A stretch of DNA of 64,000 nt from Molossus alvarezi (lineage: Eukaryota > Chordata > Mammalia > Chiroptera > Molossidae), in NCBI GenBank assembly GCA_037176705.1, contig CM073886.1, forward strand, positions 2,356,001 through 2,420,000, in the 5' to 3' direction. Both the position numbers and the translations under genes were made by a program. The notes below the pieces were generated by a model, which saw only the letters and a program-made list of their open reading frames with translations, searched no databases and was not told the origin of the DNA. Within the stretch, counting starts at the first letter, position 1. Each line of letters starts with the position of its first letter. Positions 54,109 to 64,000 of the stretch are shown piece after piece.

Positions 54109-54620
54109 AGGGCTTACCATGTTCTAGGCACTGTTTTACATGTATTTATTAATTAATTTAACTATTATAACAACTTAATGAGATTCATGCCAGGCAGGAT
54201 ACGGTAGGTTTTGCTGCTGTAACAAAACTCCCCAAGTACTCAGTAGCTCTGCAAAAATGTATTTTTGACTCATGCTGTGTCTACTGAAGGTCAGCAGGGG
54301 AGTCTGTCCTTGTTGTTACTGACCCAGGACGTGGAGGCATGTGGTCACACATAGGAAGGGGCACACTGCTAACTGCGTTGGCTCCTAAAAGCTTCCGCTG
54401 CGAAGTGGGTCAATCTTTGTGCTCATGTTTCATTGGTCAAAGCAGGTCATGTGTTGATATCTAACTTCATGGTGATGGTTATCTTAATCTCATGAGGCAA
54501 CCCTGCGAAGAAGGTGGGCTGCTCAGCTTCCGCCTCGCCTACGAATAAGGGATCCGAGGCTCAGCAAGGCGAGGGTGGGCCTCGCACTGCACTCGGCACG
54601 TCTGGCTTCAGGCCTGTTCT
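54109..54620 (-). repeat. MIR-like pieces separated by an ancient repeat
   Basis: 54109-54195 (CATGTTCTAGGCACTGTTTT) and 54485-54620 (ATCTCATGAGGCAACCCTGC, GATCCGAGGCTCAGCAAGGC) look like reverse-complement MIR. 54196-54484 (TTTTGCTGCTGTAACAAAAC, TTTCATTGGTCAAAGCAGGT) is an unnamed old repeat apparently inserted in it. Confidence 0.5.
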
Positions 54621-55689
54621 CGTCGCTGCGGGTCCGACAGTGTAGGGAAGCTGCTTCTTTCAGGCCAGAGGGCCTGTGCTTTCCACGGGTGCGGCCTTAT
54701 TTTCAGACTTTCAACTTTCTTTAGCTCTGAAATTGCAAATGGGTAGCCCAAGAGTTAGACTTGGTTTCTAGATGTAATTTGTTTGGCTTGCACTGTATTA
54801 AAAACATTCTTGAAGATTCATTGCAGAGATTAAAATGGAGAGATTTCACACACACACAAATCCCCCTTTTCCAAGGTTCTGGAAAACTGAAGCTCTAGTA
54901 ACATTGGGGTCCTATTTGCACATGACAGTGACGCATGGGGACTGAGTAGGGCCATCCCCACTAGATGGTGACTGCATTTCTAATCCGTCATTCCCTCTTG
55001 TCCGATGTCCTCATCAGCCGTACACCCTGGTCCTGGCAGGCATGTGAATTCGAACCCCTGCCTTAACCTGCTCCGATTCAGCTTAGAGAGTTGCAGGTGG
55101 CACACCGCCCTGTGTCTAACCAACAAAGCTTGGTGGCCACTTCATGTCTACAGAAATGAGCAAATGGGTGGCCCATCCATAACACTGGAGCACAGCCATC
55201 CAGAGTGGTCTGTGCTGCTGGGACAATCAGGTTAGACATGCAGGAGCAGGCACGGGGACAATGAAATTCAATAAATATGAATTTTATATCAGCAAGCTTG
55301 GCTGCCAGCTCATTAAACTGGAGTAATAAGTTTGGGCCGAGGACCCACTTAACGCACTGAGGCAAGAAGAGGTTCCCGGGAGGGCCCGGCCGGGGAGCCA
55401 GTGCAGGCAAGGACAGGACACTCCCCACAGCTGCCGGGGGCCCGAGAAGGCCCATGGTGCCCAGGGCAGCCCAGGGGAGGGGCTGAGCATGAACATAAAG
55501 CATTAGAGCCAGGGCTGTTTGCCAGGGTGCTGGTGAGATGAAGGGCTCCCAGCTGTCACCTTGCTCCCTGTCCCCGCCTTCAGGAAAGCCACCCCCGCCC
55601 CAGCACAGGCTTGCAGCACACGGACCCACAGCTGCCCGGGTGGCCTGGGTCCTGCGCTGTGCAGTTCACCCGCCCTTCCCAGTAGAGTT
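54621..55689. other. Unassigned, GC-rich toward 3'
   Basis: Several long frames (for example minus 55078-55629) but no domain I recognise. Confidence 0.35.
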
Positions 55690-56165
55690 CACCTGCCCTG
55701 GCTCCCAGAGGCTCCCACCCCCGTCCGCCTTGCCCCTGCTGTTTGCTGTCTTGTTCTGAGGCATTTACCTTTCCTCCAGAGAGTTCTTCCCTGTCCTCCA
55801 CCTTCATGCATTTGCTCCTGTTGCTCTCTCTCAGCATTGTGTTTTTTCCTCTGTGGCATTTATCCCAATTTGTAATTAAATATTTATCTGTGATTATTAT
55901 TTCATGTCCCTTTCTGCAGCTGAGCTGCCCGTTGCCTGAGAGCCGGAGACTGTGCTTTGATTTGCTCACTGCTGTTGTCTCACCTCAGACACAGTAGGTG
56001 CTCCATAAATATTTAATGACTGAAATAAAGTGCACACATACCACTCACTTACTACTCTCTAGGTTAAGAGAGGCCAGAGACCGGCCTTATTCATGCTTGG
56101 GTCCCCTGAATACTTAGCAAAGGCCTAGCACACAGTAGGCGCTTGATAAATGTTTACATGAGGAG
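55690..56165 (+). mobile_element. L2 LINE 3' ends (two)
   Basis: 55690-56030 ends with ACACAGTAGGTGCTCCATAA. 56065-56165 repeats the same kind of end (CTAGCACACAGTAGGCGCTT, GATAAATGTTTACATGAG). Confidence 0.8.
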
Positions 56166-56376
56166 CAAGCGTCAATGATTAGATTGAGTGACTTTTTTCT
56201 GACTTTTCCCAAAACAAACATCCCTTCCTGAGGCTTGACCACGTTGGCTACTCCTGTATTTCTCCAGCTTTGTGTGTGACAGGTTTGAGAGCACAATGGA
56301 CAAACATGGTTCCAATCTTCCTCAGGTCAAAGCCTGTGCAGCTCATGGGGTCTGAACTACAGCCCTGGGCAGTTTT

Positions 56377-56632
56377 TTTTAAAATTTTTTATTTTTATCC
56401 TCACTCAAGGACATTTTCCCATTTTTTGTTCAGATAGAGTTGGTGGGGGGGGGGGGGAAGAGAGAGAGAGAAACATCGACGTGAAAGGGACACATCGAGT
56501 GGCTGCCACCTGCACAACCAATCAGGGCCGGGAACAAACTGCAACCGAAGTACGTGCCCTTAGCGGGAACCGAACCCGGGTCTCTCTGGACCGAAGGCCG
56601 ACGCTCTAACCGCTGAGCCAAACCGGCCAGGC
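56377..56632 (-). mobile_element. Ves SINE, younger type (type I)
   Basis: Complete element with a G-run near 56445-56457. Perfect 17-base duplication CAGCCCTGGGCAGTTTT at 56360-56376 and 56633-56649. Confidence 0.96.
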
Positions 56633-56764
56633 CAGCCCTGGGCAGTTTTAAAGGACAGGATTTGAACTACAAACCCTGTGAGGACGAGTCATGCTGGCCC
56701 CTTCAGCGGCGCAGCTGGAGGCTGGGCAGCGGGCTGAGCCCAGGGAGGCTCTGCTGGGCAGCCG

Positions 56765-57025
56765 TGTTCGCCCTTTCACCTCATGGCACACAGGCACTAG
56801 TTCATGGAGTTATGTGGCACACCAAAAAATGTATTCTACTTTTTGCCACTCTGATAAAAGGTAAGCATAATTTTGATTGATTCACACTATATGACTATGG
56901 TTGTGTTGGCTGTTGCTATTGTTTTATTTGACAATCTAAGGGGAAAGAGCGTAGTGCCCCTGGCTAAATAGGTATTGCATGTTTTCAAAATTCATGTGGC
57001 ACACCAGTTGAAAATTGCTAGTTTA
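56765..57025. mobile_element. Old hAT-like non-autonomous DNA transposon
   Basis: GTTATGTGGCACACCAAAAA and, near the right end, CATGTGGCACACCAGTTGAA with AAAATTGCTAGTTT: a familiar old hAT-type arrangement. Family not fixed. Confidence 0.5.
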
Positions 57026-57595
57026 GGGCCCTGACCAGATCCTTTTAAAACCTTGGGTGAGGAGTGGGGGTAGGAGGACTGAACAGCCAGCAAAGACTTG
57101 TGGCTCCAGCGGCGGGGTTCTGATCAAGGGGACAGAAATGAACTTCATAAATGTAAAATGATGATGGATTTAACAGTTAGATTCATTGATACAAACTAGG
57201 CTCTTCCGAAAGCTGCCTTGTCCTTCACGGATCAAGATGTGGCATTAGAGAGGGACACCCGTAATGTGGATCTCAAGTATGGGTGTGTATAAGGCTCTTT
57301 AGAGCATTTTAAAAAATGCACACTTCTGATATTTTAGTGAGGGCATTTGATTCAAACACCAGGGACAGAGCCCAGGAATGTGCATTTTAACATATTTAAT
57401 CAAGTCCCAGTTTGATTCTACTAATCATGAATCCAAGGCCAGATTTCAAGAAGTTGTGCCTTATAGGAGATGAGGAAAGGCCTGATCCAGCCTCCACGTG
57501 AGTTTTGAAGAGGCTGAGATGCTACTTCTTGTCTCTGGGCATCATATCAGAGGAGAGAACTCAGCATTTGACTTCAGAAATAATGACCATACCAT
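57026..57595. other. Unassigned; MER5-like patch at 57310-57440
   Basis: AGAGCCCAGGAATGTGCATT resembles MER5; the remainder is not recognised. Confidence 0.35.
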
Positions 57596-57810
57596 GTCTT
57601 GTCATATGGCCCTCCCTGGAAAAGCCACCTGACCTCTCAAGCCTCAGTTTTCTCATCTGTAAAATAGACATAAAGTGACAGCAACTAAATTAATTAGCTT
57701 CTGAGCTGTGTAGTATAGAGAACTGCCCAGAACCTCTCTGAGCCTTAGTCTTCTCATCAATAAAATGTTCAATAATAATAATGAAGACATTATAAGACTG
57801 CAGGTAATAA
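57596..57810 (+). repeat. MIR-like 3' portions
   Basis: CTCAAGCCTCAGTTTTCTCA, TCTGTAAAATAGACATAAAG and again CTCTGAGCCTTAGTCTTCTC, ATCAATAAAATG. Confidence 0.6.
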
Positions 57811-58669
57811 AAAGAATTTTTAAAAGACAGTTAAAAAAATGAACAGGAAGAAAAATAGGCAAGCAGTAAGACGACTGTCGACACATGTTCCTCTCTGCTT
57901 CCTCCTACCTTTGTTGGTCCAGTTAACTGCTTCCTGGGGTGAATTTATTGCTTTGAAAGGAGATGCTTGTTCACAGTAGGCATTTAGCCCAGTTTTTAAG
58001 ATGTGGAATTAATGAGATTCCAATTGTGGTTTGATCCCCAAGGTGCTGGGCATTTAGTTGTTTCTGCTCAGAAGCCCCCGGGGGCTCCTCAGCCCAGCTG
58101 CAGCACTGCCATCCCAGGGACCTGGCGGACCGGCAGACACGTGGGGTGGGCGGAAGGAGGCAGTCATCCACCACCATTACCTGCCAAAGCCCTTGACCAG
58201 ACCCAGCTCATTATGAGTTTATCAGTGACAGCTTGGGGAGGCTGCAAGAACTCAGTGGGCACCCAGAAGGCCCAACCATCCTAATGGGCTTCTGGGGCAC
58301 TTGGGAACAGCCTCTGAGCCCCTTCCCCAGACTTGTAGGAGGACCTTTGTCATTCTGTAGGGGACTTAGGGGGACCTCCTTGCCTGCTTCTTCAAACAAA
58401 GTTGATAGACAGGAAAACTTGTATATGGAGAAAATACCGACATGTGTGGTGACTCTGGAGCGAGGAGGGTTTTGCACAGAACCTGCCTTGACGCCATGCC
58501 TGCCCTTGGGGAGCAGACCACCTTCTGTTTGCGCTGCACAGCACCTGGGCACAGGCATGCTTCACTGCACCCACCTGACTATCCCCTACTGATGGTGACT
58601 GTTAGTTACGCAATGCTTAAAACATTGTTCTTGTAAAAATTTGAAGATTACGGATAGATCGACAGAGGT
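57811..58669. other. Unassigned sequence, no gene seen
   Basis: No recognised repeat or domain; incidental frames only. Confidence 0.35.
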
Positions 58670-60219
58670 TCTCAAGATGGTGGCAGAGTTGGTGCATCTT
58701 TGCTGCAGCTCCTCCCAGGGCTGGGCAGGACATAAAGCTAAATCGGGGAATATTCACTTGGAATAGCCCACTGAGGCCCAGCTGAAGAGGAGAGTTTTAA
58801 CAGGGAAGGGCAGAAACCACCTGGAGCTTGGTAGGAAGGGCAGGGTTGAAAGAGGGGTTGGCCCAGCTTCCGTGGGCAGCAGGCCAAGGTGAGGAGGGAT
58901 GTCCTGGCTGTGAGGGGGCGTTCCCTGAGAGGAATGAAGCTCAGACCCCAGGCTGGGCTCCCTGGGCTGGAGCAGCAGAGCCTAGAATGGTGGCCCATGT
59001 AACATCCAGCCACTCAAGGCTTCTGGCCTCCAGGGAGAGCCAGAGTTAGTAGGAGATAAAGTCACTTAGAAAAACAAACAAACAAACAAAAACCCAGAGC
59101 ATGGACTTTTTGTTTGCAGCCACTCAGCTGAGTGGAGGAAGGGCAGTGTGGACTGGTGTTGCCTGAGGAGAGGCTGAAGTGAGCAGCACTGCGGGGGGGA
59201 TGTGGACATGTGGTGACCGCGAGAACTGCGATAGGTCATTCCCCATTCCATACCACAGCAGCCATGTTTCTGAGGCCCCTCCCAGCAGCAGCTTGGAAAA
59301 AGACGCACATCCCACGCTTTGGGACACAGCTCACCTTACCCTCAGGAATCCCACTGGCCCCACCCTGCATCTAGACCCCTGTTGAAGAAACAGCATCAGA
59401 GACCAAGCCTGCGGGTTTGAACAGATTAATGGGCATCAGTGACTGGCCTTGAGTGAGGCCATCTGCCCCACTGTCCCGGGAACCTGACTGGTGCTTCCCA
59501 CTTACAGGAAAGCTAACAGAAACTCTCAGCTCCCAGTAGACACCACTGGACTGCACACAAGGGGCTCCACCCTGTTGAGGTCAGGGACTATTCCAGGACA
59601 CATTCAGACATATGGCTCTGGGATAGGGGAATGCACCCATCATCTTCCCTTAAATATGAATGACACCTGCCCCTCACGGGAGACCCAGAGATCTCATCCT
59701 CCTGACTGGACCCAAGGCCCTTTCAGAAACAGCCTTTCTAGTGACAAAGTCTGACAGCAGGCAGAGGTGGGTGGAGGTGGAGCCCAGGGGCCTTGGGACA
59801 TTTAATGTGCAGTCCCTGGGTACCTTGCTGCTAACAAACCAGCCTGAAAGTGCAGGTTGGCCTCTCCTGCATGCCTTTCCCTGTGAAGGCGCCCACAAAC
59901 TGTAAATCACTTCAAGCTTTGAACAGGCTGCTGAGAGCCACACGTGGGCAGCTTCTGACAGTGGGTAGCACCAAAGCGCCTCAAGGGAGGCCAAGAAATG
60001 GCAGGCAAAGCAGTCAGCCTCAGCCAACATAAGAGCAGGAGCCAAAGGAGCTAAACTCTGCTGAGACAAACTCCATATCACTATTTTTTCTATTTGCATT
60101 GTGTTCTTCACTTTTTCTCTTTTATTGCTTCATTATTATTGTTGTCTCTTTAATTTTTTTTTTTATCCTCACCAGAGGACATTTTCCATTTTTTGTTCAG
60201 ATACAGTGGGAGGGAGAGA

Positions 60220-60282
<63 letters not shown>

Positions 60283-60600
60283 AGAGAGAGAGAAACATCG
60301 ACGTGAAAGGGACATATCGAGTGGCTGCCTCCCGCATGACCAACCAGGGCCGGGGACAAACTGCAACCAAAGTATGTGCCCTTAGCGGGAACCAAACCAG
60401 GTCTCTCTGGTTCGCAGGCCAACGGTCTGACCACTGAGCCAAACTGGCCAGGGCTTGTTGTCTCTTTTTTCTGGCATATCTCTTATTTTTCTCTCTTTAT
60501 TTTTATTCTTTCTCTTTTCCTATTTTTATCTTCTTTCTCCTCTTTTATCCCCCCTATTTTCTCTTATACCATTTTTCTTTTCCCATTCTTTATTTTAAAT
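58670..60600 (+). mobile_element. 5' part of an old L1
   Basis: Starts at a YY1-like AAGATGG (58674-58680, in TCAAGATGGTGGCAGAG), followed by a long GC-moderate leader and a T-rich stretch. No intact ORF1 is seen before the minus-strand L1 interrupts it near 60600. Assignment rests on the start motif and general layout. Confidence 0.55.
60152..60454 (-). mobile_element. Ves SINE, younger type (type I), with (AG)n expansion
   Basis: Complete, enlarged by an (AG)n run at about 60211-60292. Duplication TTGTTGTCTCTTT at 60139-60151 and 60455-60467. Confidence 0.95.
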
Positions 60601-63600
60601 TAATTAATTTATTTTTATTACAAATGTTTCTCCTTTTCCCCCCACTGATTCCCCCCTCCCTGCCCTCTCCCCAGCTTTGTTGTCCATGTCCATTGTTCAT
60701 GCATACATACATATAAGTTCTGTTGTTTATCTCTCTCCACCACCCCCTTTTCTGGGGATAATCAGTCTGTACCCCACATCCAGATCTCTGGGACTACCAC
60801 ATTCCTCAGACTGTTACGTTCATTATATTCCACAAATAAATGAGATCATATGATACTTGTCTTTCTCTGTTTGGCTTGTTTTGCTTAGGATGACACTTTC
60901 CAGGTCCCTCCATGTCGTCTCAAAGGATAAGAGATCATTCTTTCTTACAGCTGCGTAGTACTCCATTGTATATATGTACCACGGCTTTTTTATCCATTCA
61001 TCTACTGAAGGACATTTTGGCTGTTTCCAGATCTTAGCTATTGTAAATAGTGCTGCTACGAACATGGGGGTACACATATTCTTTCTGATTGGTGTTTCAG
61101 GATTCTTTGGATATATTCCTAGAAGTGGGATCACTGGGTCAAATGGCAGTTCAATTTTTAATTTTTTGAGGTATCACCATATCGTTTTCCATAGTGGCTG
61201 CACCAGTCTGTATTCCCACCAGCAGTGTACTAGAGTCCCCTTTTCTCCACACCCTCGCCAACACTTGTTGTTTGATGATGTGTTGATGGCGGCCATTCTG
61301 ACAGGTGTGAGGTGATACCTCATTGTTGTTTTAATTTGCATCTCTCTGATGATTAGTGATGTTGAACATTTCTTTATATGTCTCTTAGCCATTTGTATGT
61401 CCTGTTGGGAGAGGTGTCTAGTTCCTCTGCCCATTTTTTAATTGGGTTCTTTGTCTTCCTTTTGTTGAATTATATGAGCACTCTATATATATCGGAAATT
61501 AACCCCTTATTTGATATATCATTAGAAATCATGCTCTCCCATAGAGTAGGTAGCCTTTCCATTTTGATGTTTGTATCTTTTGCTGTGCAGAAGCTTTTTA
61601 GTTTGATGTAGTCCCATGTGCTCATTTTCTCCTTTGTTTCTGTTGCCTTAGGTGATGTGTCAGTGAAAATTCTGCTGCGTATGATGTCTGAAATTTTGTT
61701 GCCTACAGTTTCTTCTAGGATTTTTATGGATTCATGAGTCACATTTAAGTTTTTTATCCATTTTAAGTTTATTCTTGTGTAGGGTGTAAGTTGATGGTCT
61801 AGTTTCATATTTTTGCATATAGCTGTCCAATTTTCCCAACAACATTTATTAAAGAGGTTGTCTTTATTCCACTGTATGCTCTTGCCACTTTGTCAAATAT
61901 TAATTGAGCATATAGCCTTGGGTCTATTTCTGGGTTCTTTGTTCTGTTCCACTGGTCTATATGCCTGTTCTTGTGCCAGTACCAGGCTGTTTTGATTACA
62001 GTGGCTTTGTAGTATCACCTGAAATCTGGTAATGTGATCCCTCCTACTTTGTTCTTCTTTTTCAAGATTGCTGTGGCTATTCGAAGTCTTTTTTGTTTCT
62101 ATATGAACATTTGAAGTATTTGTTCTAGTTCTGTGAAGTATGTCGTTGGTATTATGATGGGGATTGCATTGAATCTATAGATTGCTTTGGGTAGTATGGA
62201 CATTTTAATGATGTTAATTCTTCCAATCTATGAACAAGGTATGTGCTTCCACATTTTTATATCTTCCACTATTTCTTTTTTCAGTGACCTGTAGTTTTCT
62301 GCTAATTGGTTCTTTATTTCTTTGGTTAAGTTTATTCCTGGGTATCTTAATTTTTTTGCCACGATTGTAAATGGGATTGTTTTTTAGTTTCTCTTTCTGT
62401 GAGTTCATCATTGGTGTATAAGAATGCAATCAATTTCCTGGTGTTAATTTTGTGTCCTGCTACGTTGACAAATTCATTTATTAAGTCTAGTAAATTTTTT
62501 ATGGAGTCTTTGGGGTTTTCTACATATAGTATCATGTTACCTGCGAATAATGACAGTTTCACTTCCTCCTTTCCAATTTGGATACCATTTATTTTTTCTT
62601 CCTGCCTGACAGCTGTGGCTAAGACTTCCAGTACAATGTTAAATAAGAGTGGTGAAAGTAGGCATCCCTGTCTTGTTCCTGTTCTTAAGGGAAATGTTTT
62701 TAGTTTTTGCCCATTGAGTATGATGTTGGCTGTAGGTCTTTGATATATGGCCTTTATGATGTCGAGATATGATCCCTCTATACCCACACTGCTGAGCCAT
62801 TTTATCAGCCTTTCCATTTTATCAGAAATCGAGGCTGAATTTTGTCGAAGGCATTTTCGGCAAATATTGATATGATCATGTGGTTTTTATTCTTCATTTT
62901 GTTTATGTGGGGTATCATATTTATTGATTTATGAATATTGTACCAGCCTTGCATCCCTGGGATGCATTCCACTTTTTCATGGTGAATACTTTTTTTTGAT
63001 GTGTTGCTGGATCTGATTTGCTAGTATTTTGTTCAGGATTCTGGCATCTATGTTCATCAGGGATAATGGCCTGTAGTTTTCTTTCTTTGTTGTGTCTTTT
63101 TCAGGTTTTGGAATTAGAATTATGCTGTCCTGATAAAATGAGTTTCTTGAATTTATTGAAATAGTTTGAATAGAATGGGTGTTAGTTCTTTGGATGTTCA
63201 GTAAAACTCCCCCATGAAGACATCCAGGCCTGGGCTTTTGTTTGCTGGGAGAGTCTTGATTACCTCTTCAATTTTCTTAGTTGTTATTGGTCTGTTCAAG
63301 TTTTCTATCTCTTCCTGGTCCAGTTTTGGGAGACTATGTGTTTCCAGAAATTTGTCCATTTCACTTAGATTGTCGAATTTGTTGCAGTATAATTGTTCAT
63401 AATATATGTTAACTATCCTTTGTATTTCTGTAGTATCACTTGTTACTTCTCCCCTTTCATTTCTGATTTTGTGTATTTGGGTTCTCTCTCTTTGTTTCTT
63501 CCTGAGTTTAGCTAAGGGTCCATCAATCTTGTTTATCTTTTCGAAAAACCAGCTCTTTGTTTCATTGATCTTTTGAATTGTTTATTTGGTCTCTATGTCA

Positions 63601-64000
63601 TTTATTTTTGCTCTGATCGTTACTATTTCCTTCCTTCTATTTGCTCTGGGGTTTTCTTGTTGTTTGCTTTCTAGTTCTTTAAGTCGTGAGGTTAGGTAGC
63701 CTATTAGAGATTTTTCTTGTTTCTTGAGGTAGGCCTGTAGTGCTATGAACTTCCCTCTCAGAACTGCTTTTGCTGTATCCCATAGATTTTGTGTTGTTGT
63801 GTGTTCATTTTCATTGGATTCCAGGAATTTTTAAATTTCTTCCTTGATCTCCTCATTGATCCATTTGTTATTTATTAACATGCTACTTAACTTCCATGTG
63901 TTCAAATGTCTTTGTATGTTCTTGTTGCCATTAATTTCTAGTTGCATGCCATTGTCATCTGAGAGGATGCTTGATATGATTTCAATCATCTTGAACTTGT
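60601..64000 (-). mobile_element. L1 3' part, continues beyond the window
   Basis: 3' UTR from 60601, ORF2 C-terminus ([14 protein letters not shown] within 60823-61134), finger/palm region near 62800-62350 ([21 protein letters not shown] in place of the catalytic FADDM near 62560), and the RT-linker region to 64000. Frames are interrupted repeatedly, so it is non-functional. Its 5' end and target duplication lie outside. Confidence 0.93.

Overview
The window looks like repeat-rich, intergenic or deep-intronic DNA from a bat, most likely one of the echolocating lineages (Yangochiroptera). The main evidence is about sixteen Ves-type SINEs, tRNA-derived elements typical of bats, many with clean target-site duplications. 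Family and species cannot be fixed from the sequence. I find no host protein-coding gene, rRNA, tRNA gene, CRISPR array or bacterial feature that I would defend. Family names for old repeats come from memory of consensus sequences, not from a search.

Layout. 1-950: an L1 3' end with an inverted 5' piece. 1190-25590: a dense, nested L1 block almost entirely on the minus strand. It holds an old L1 tail, an internally deleted L1 (1929-5427), a Tigger-like DNA transposon relic split by a SINE, an older near-full-length L1 (6746-13446), more old L1, and a near-intact full-length L1 (16778-22630) bounded by a perfect 14-bp duplication and sitting inside a third L1. 25591-31420: old L1, an RTE-clade LINE relic, a CA-rich minisatellite and ancient repeats. 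31443-33156: a second L1 that keeps both ends but lacks its middle. 33195-44940: lower repeat density with MIR, L2, MLT1-like and hAT relics and a perfect 7 x 22-bp GC-rich minisatellite (40943-41096). 44945-58670: older L1 with a hAT inside, SINEs, a second L1 with an inverted 5' part nested in a MER5-like relic, and more MIR/L2. 58670-60600: the 5' part of an old plus-strand L1. 60601-64000: the 3' part of another minus-strand L1 that runs off the window.

How the parts relate. L1 ORF1p and ORF2p are the autonomous retrotransposition machinery, and Ves SINEs are pol III transcripts that borrow it. The copy at 16778-22630 is the best-preserved L1. Its ORF2 frame is full length (1274 codons) with four nonsense substitutions and no frameshift; ORF1 carries one frameshift. 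It is therefore dead but fairly recent.

Most interesting signals: (i) two unrelated kinds of L1 5' UTR, one carrying tandem 73-bp units whose number differs between copies; (ii) three L1s that keep both ends but have lost internal sequence at different places; (iii) a short hairpin just before the A-tail of the younger SINE type, with stem pairing kept by G-U wobble; (iv) two L1s with inverted 5' parts; (v) a very homogeneous CpG-rich 22-bp minisatellite. Two weak candidate host exons (28833-28924 and about 35395-35560, both minus) are recorded as unproven.
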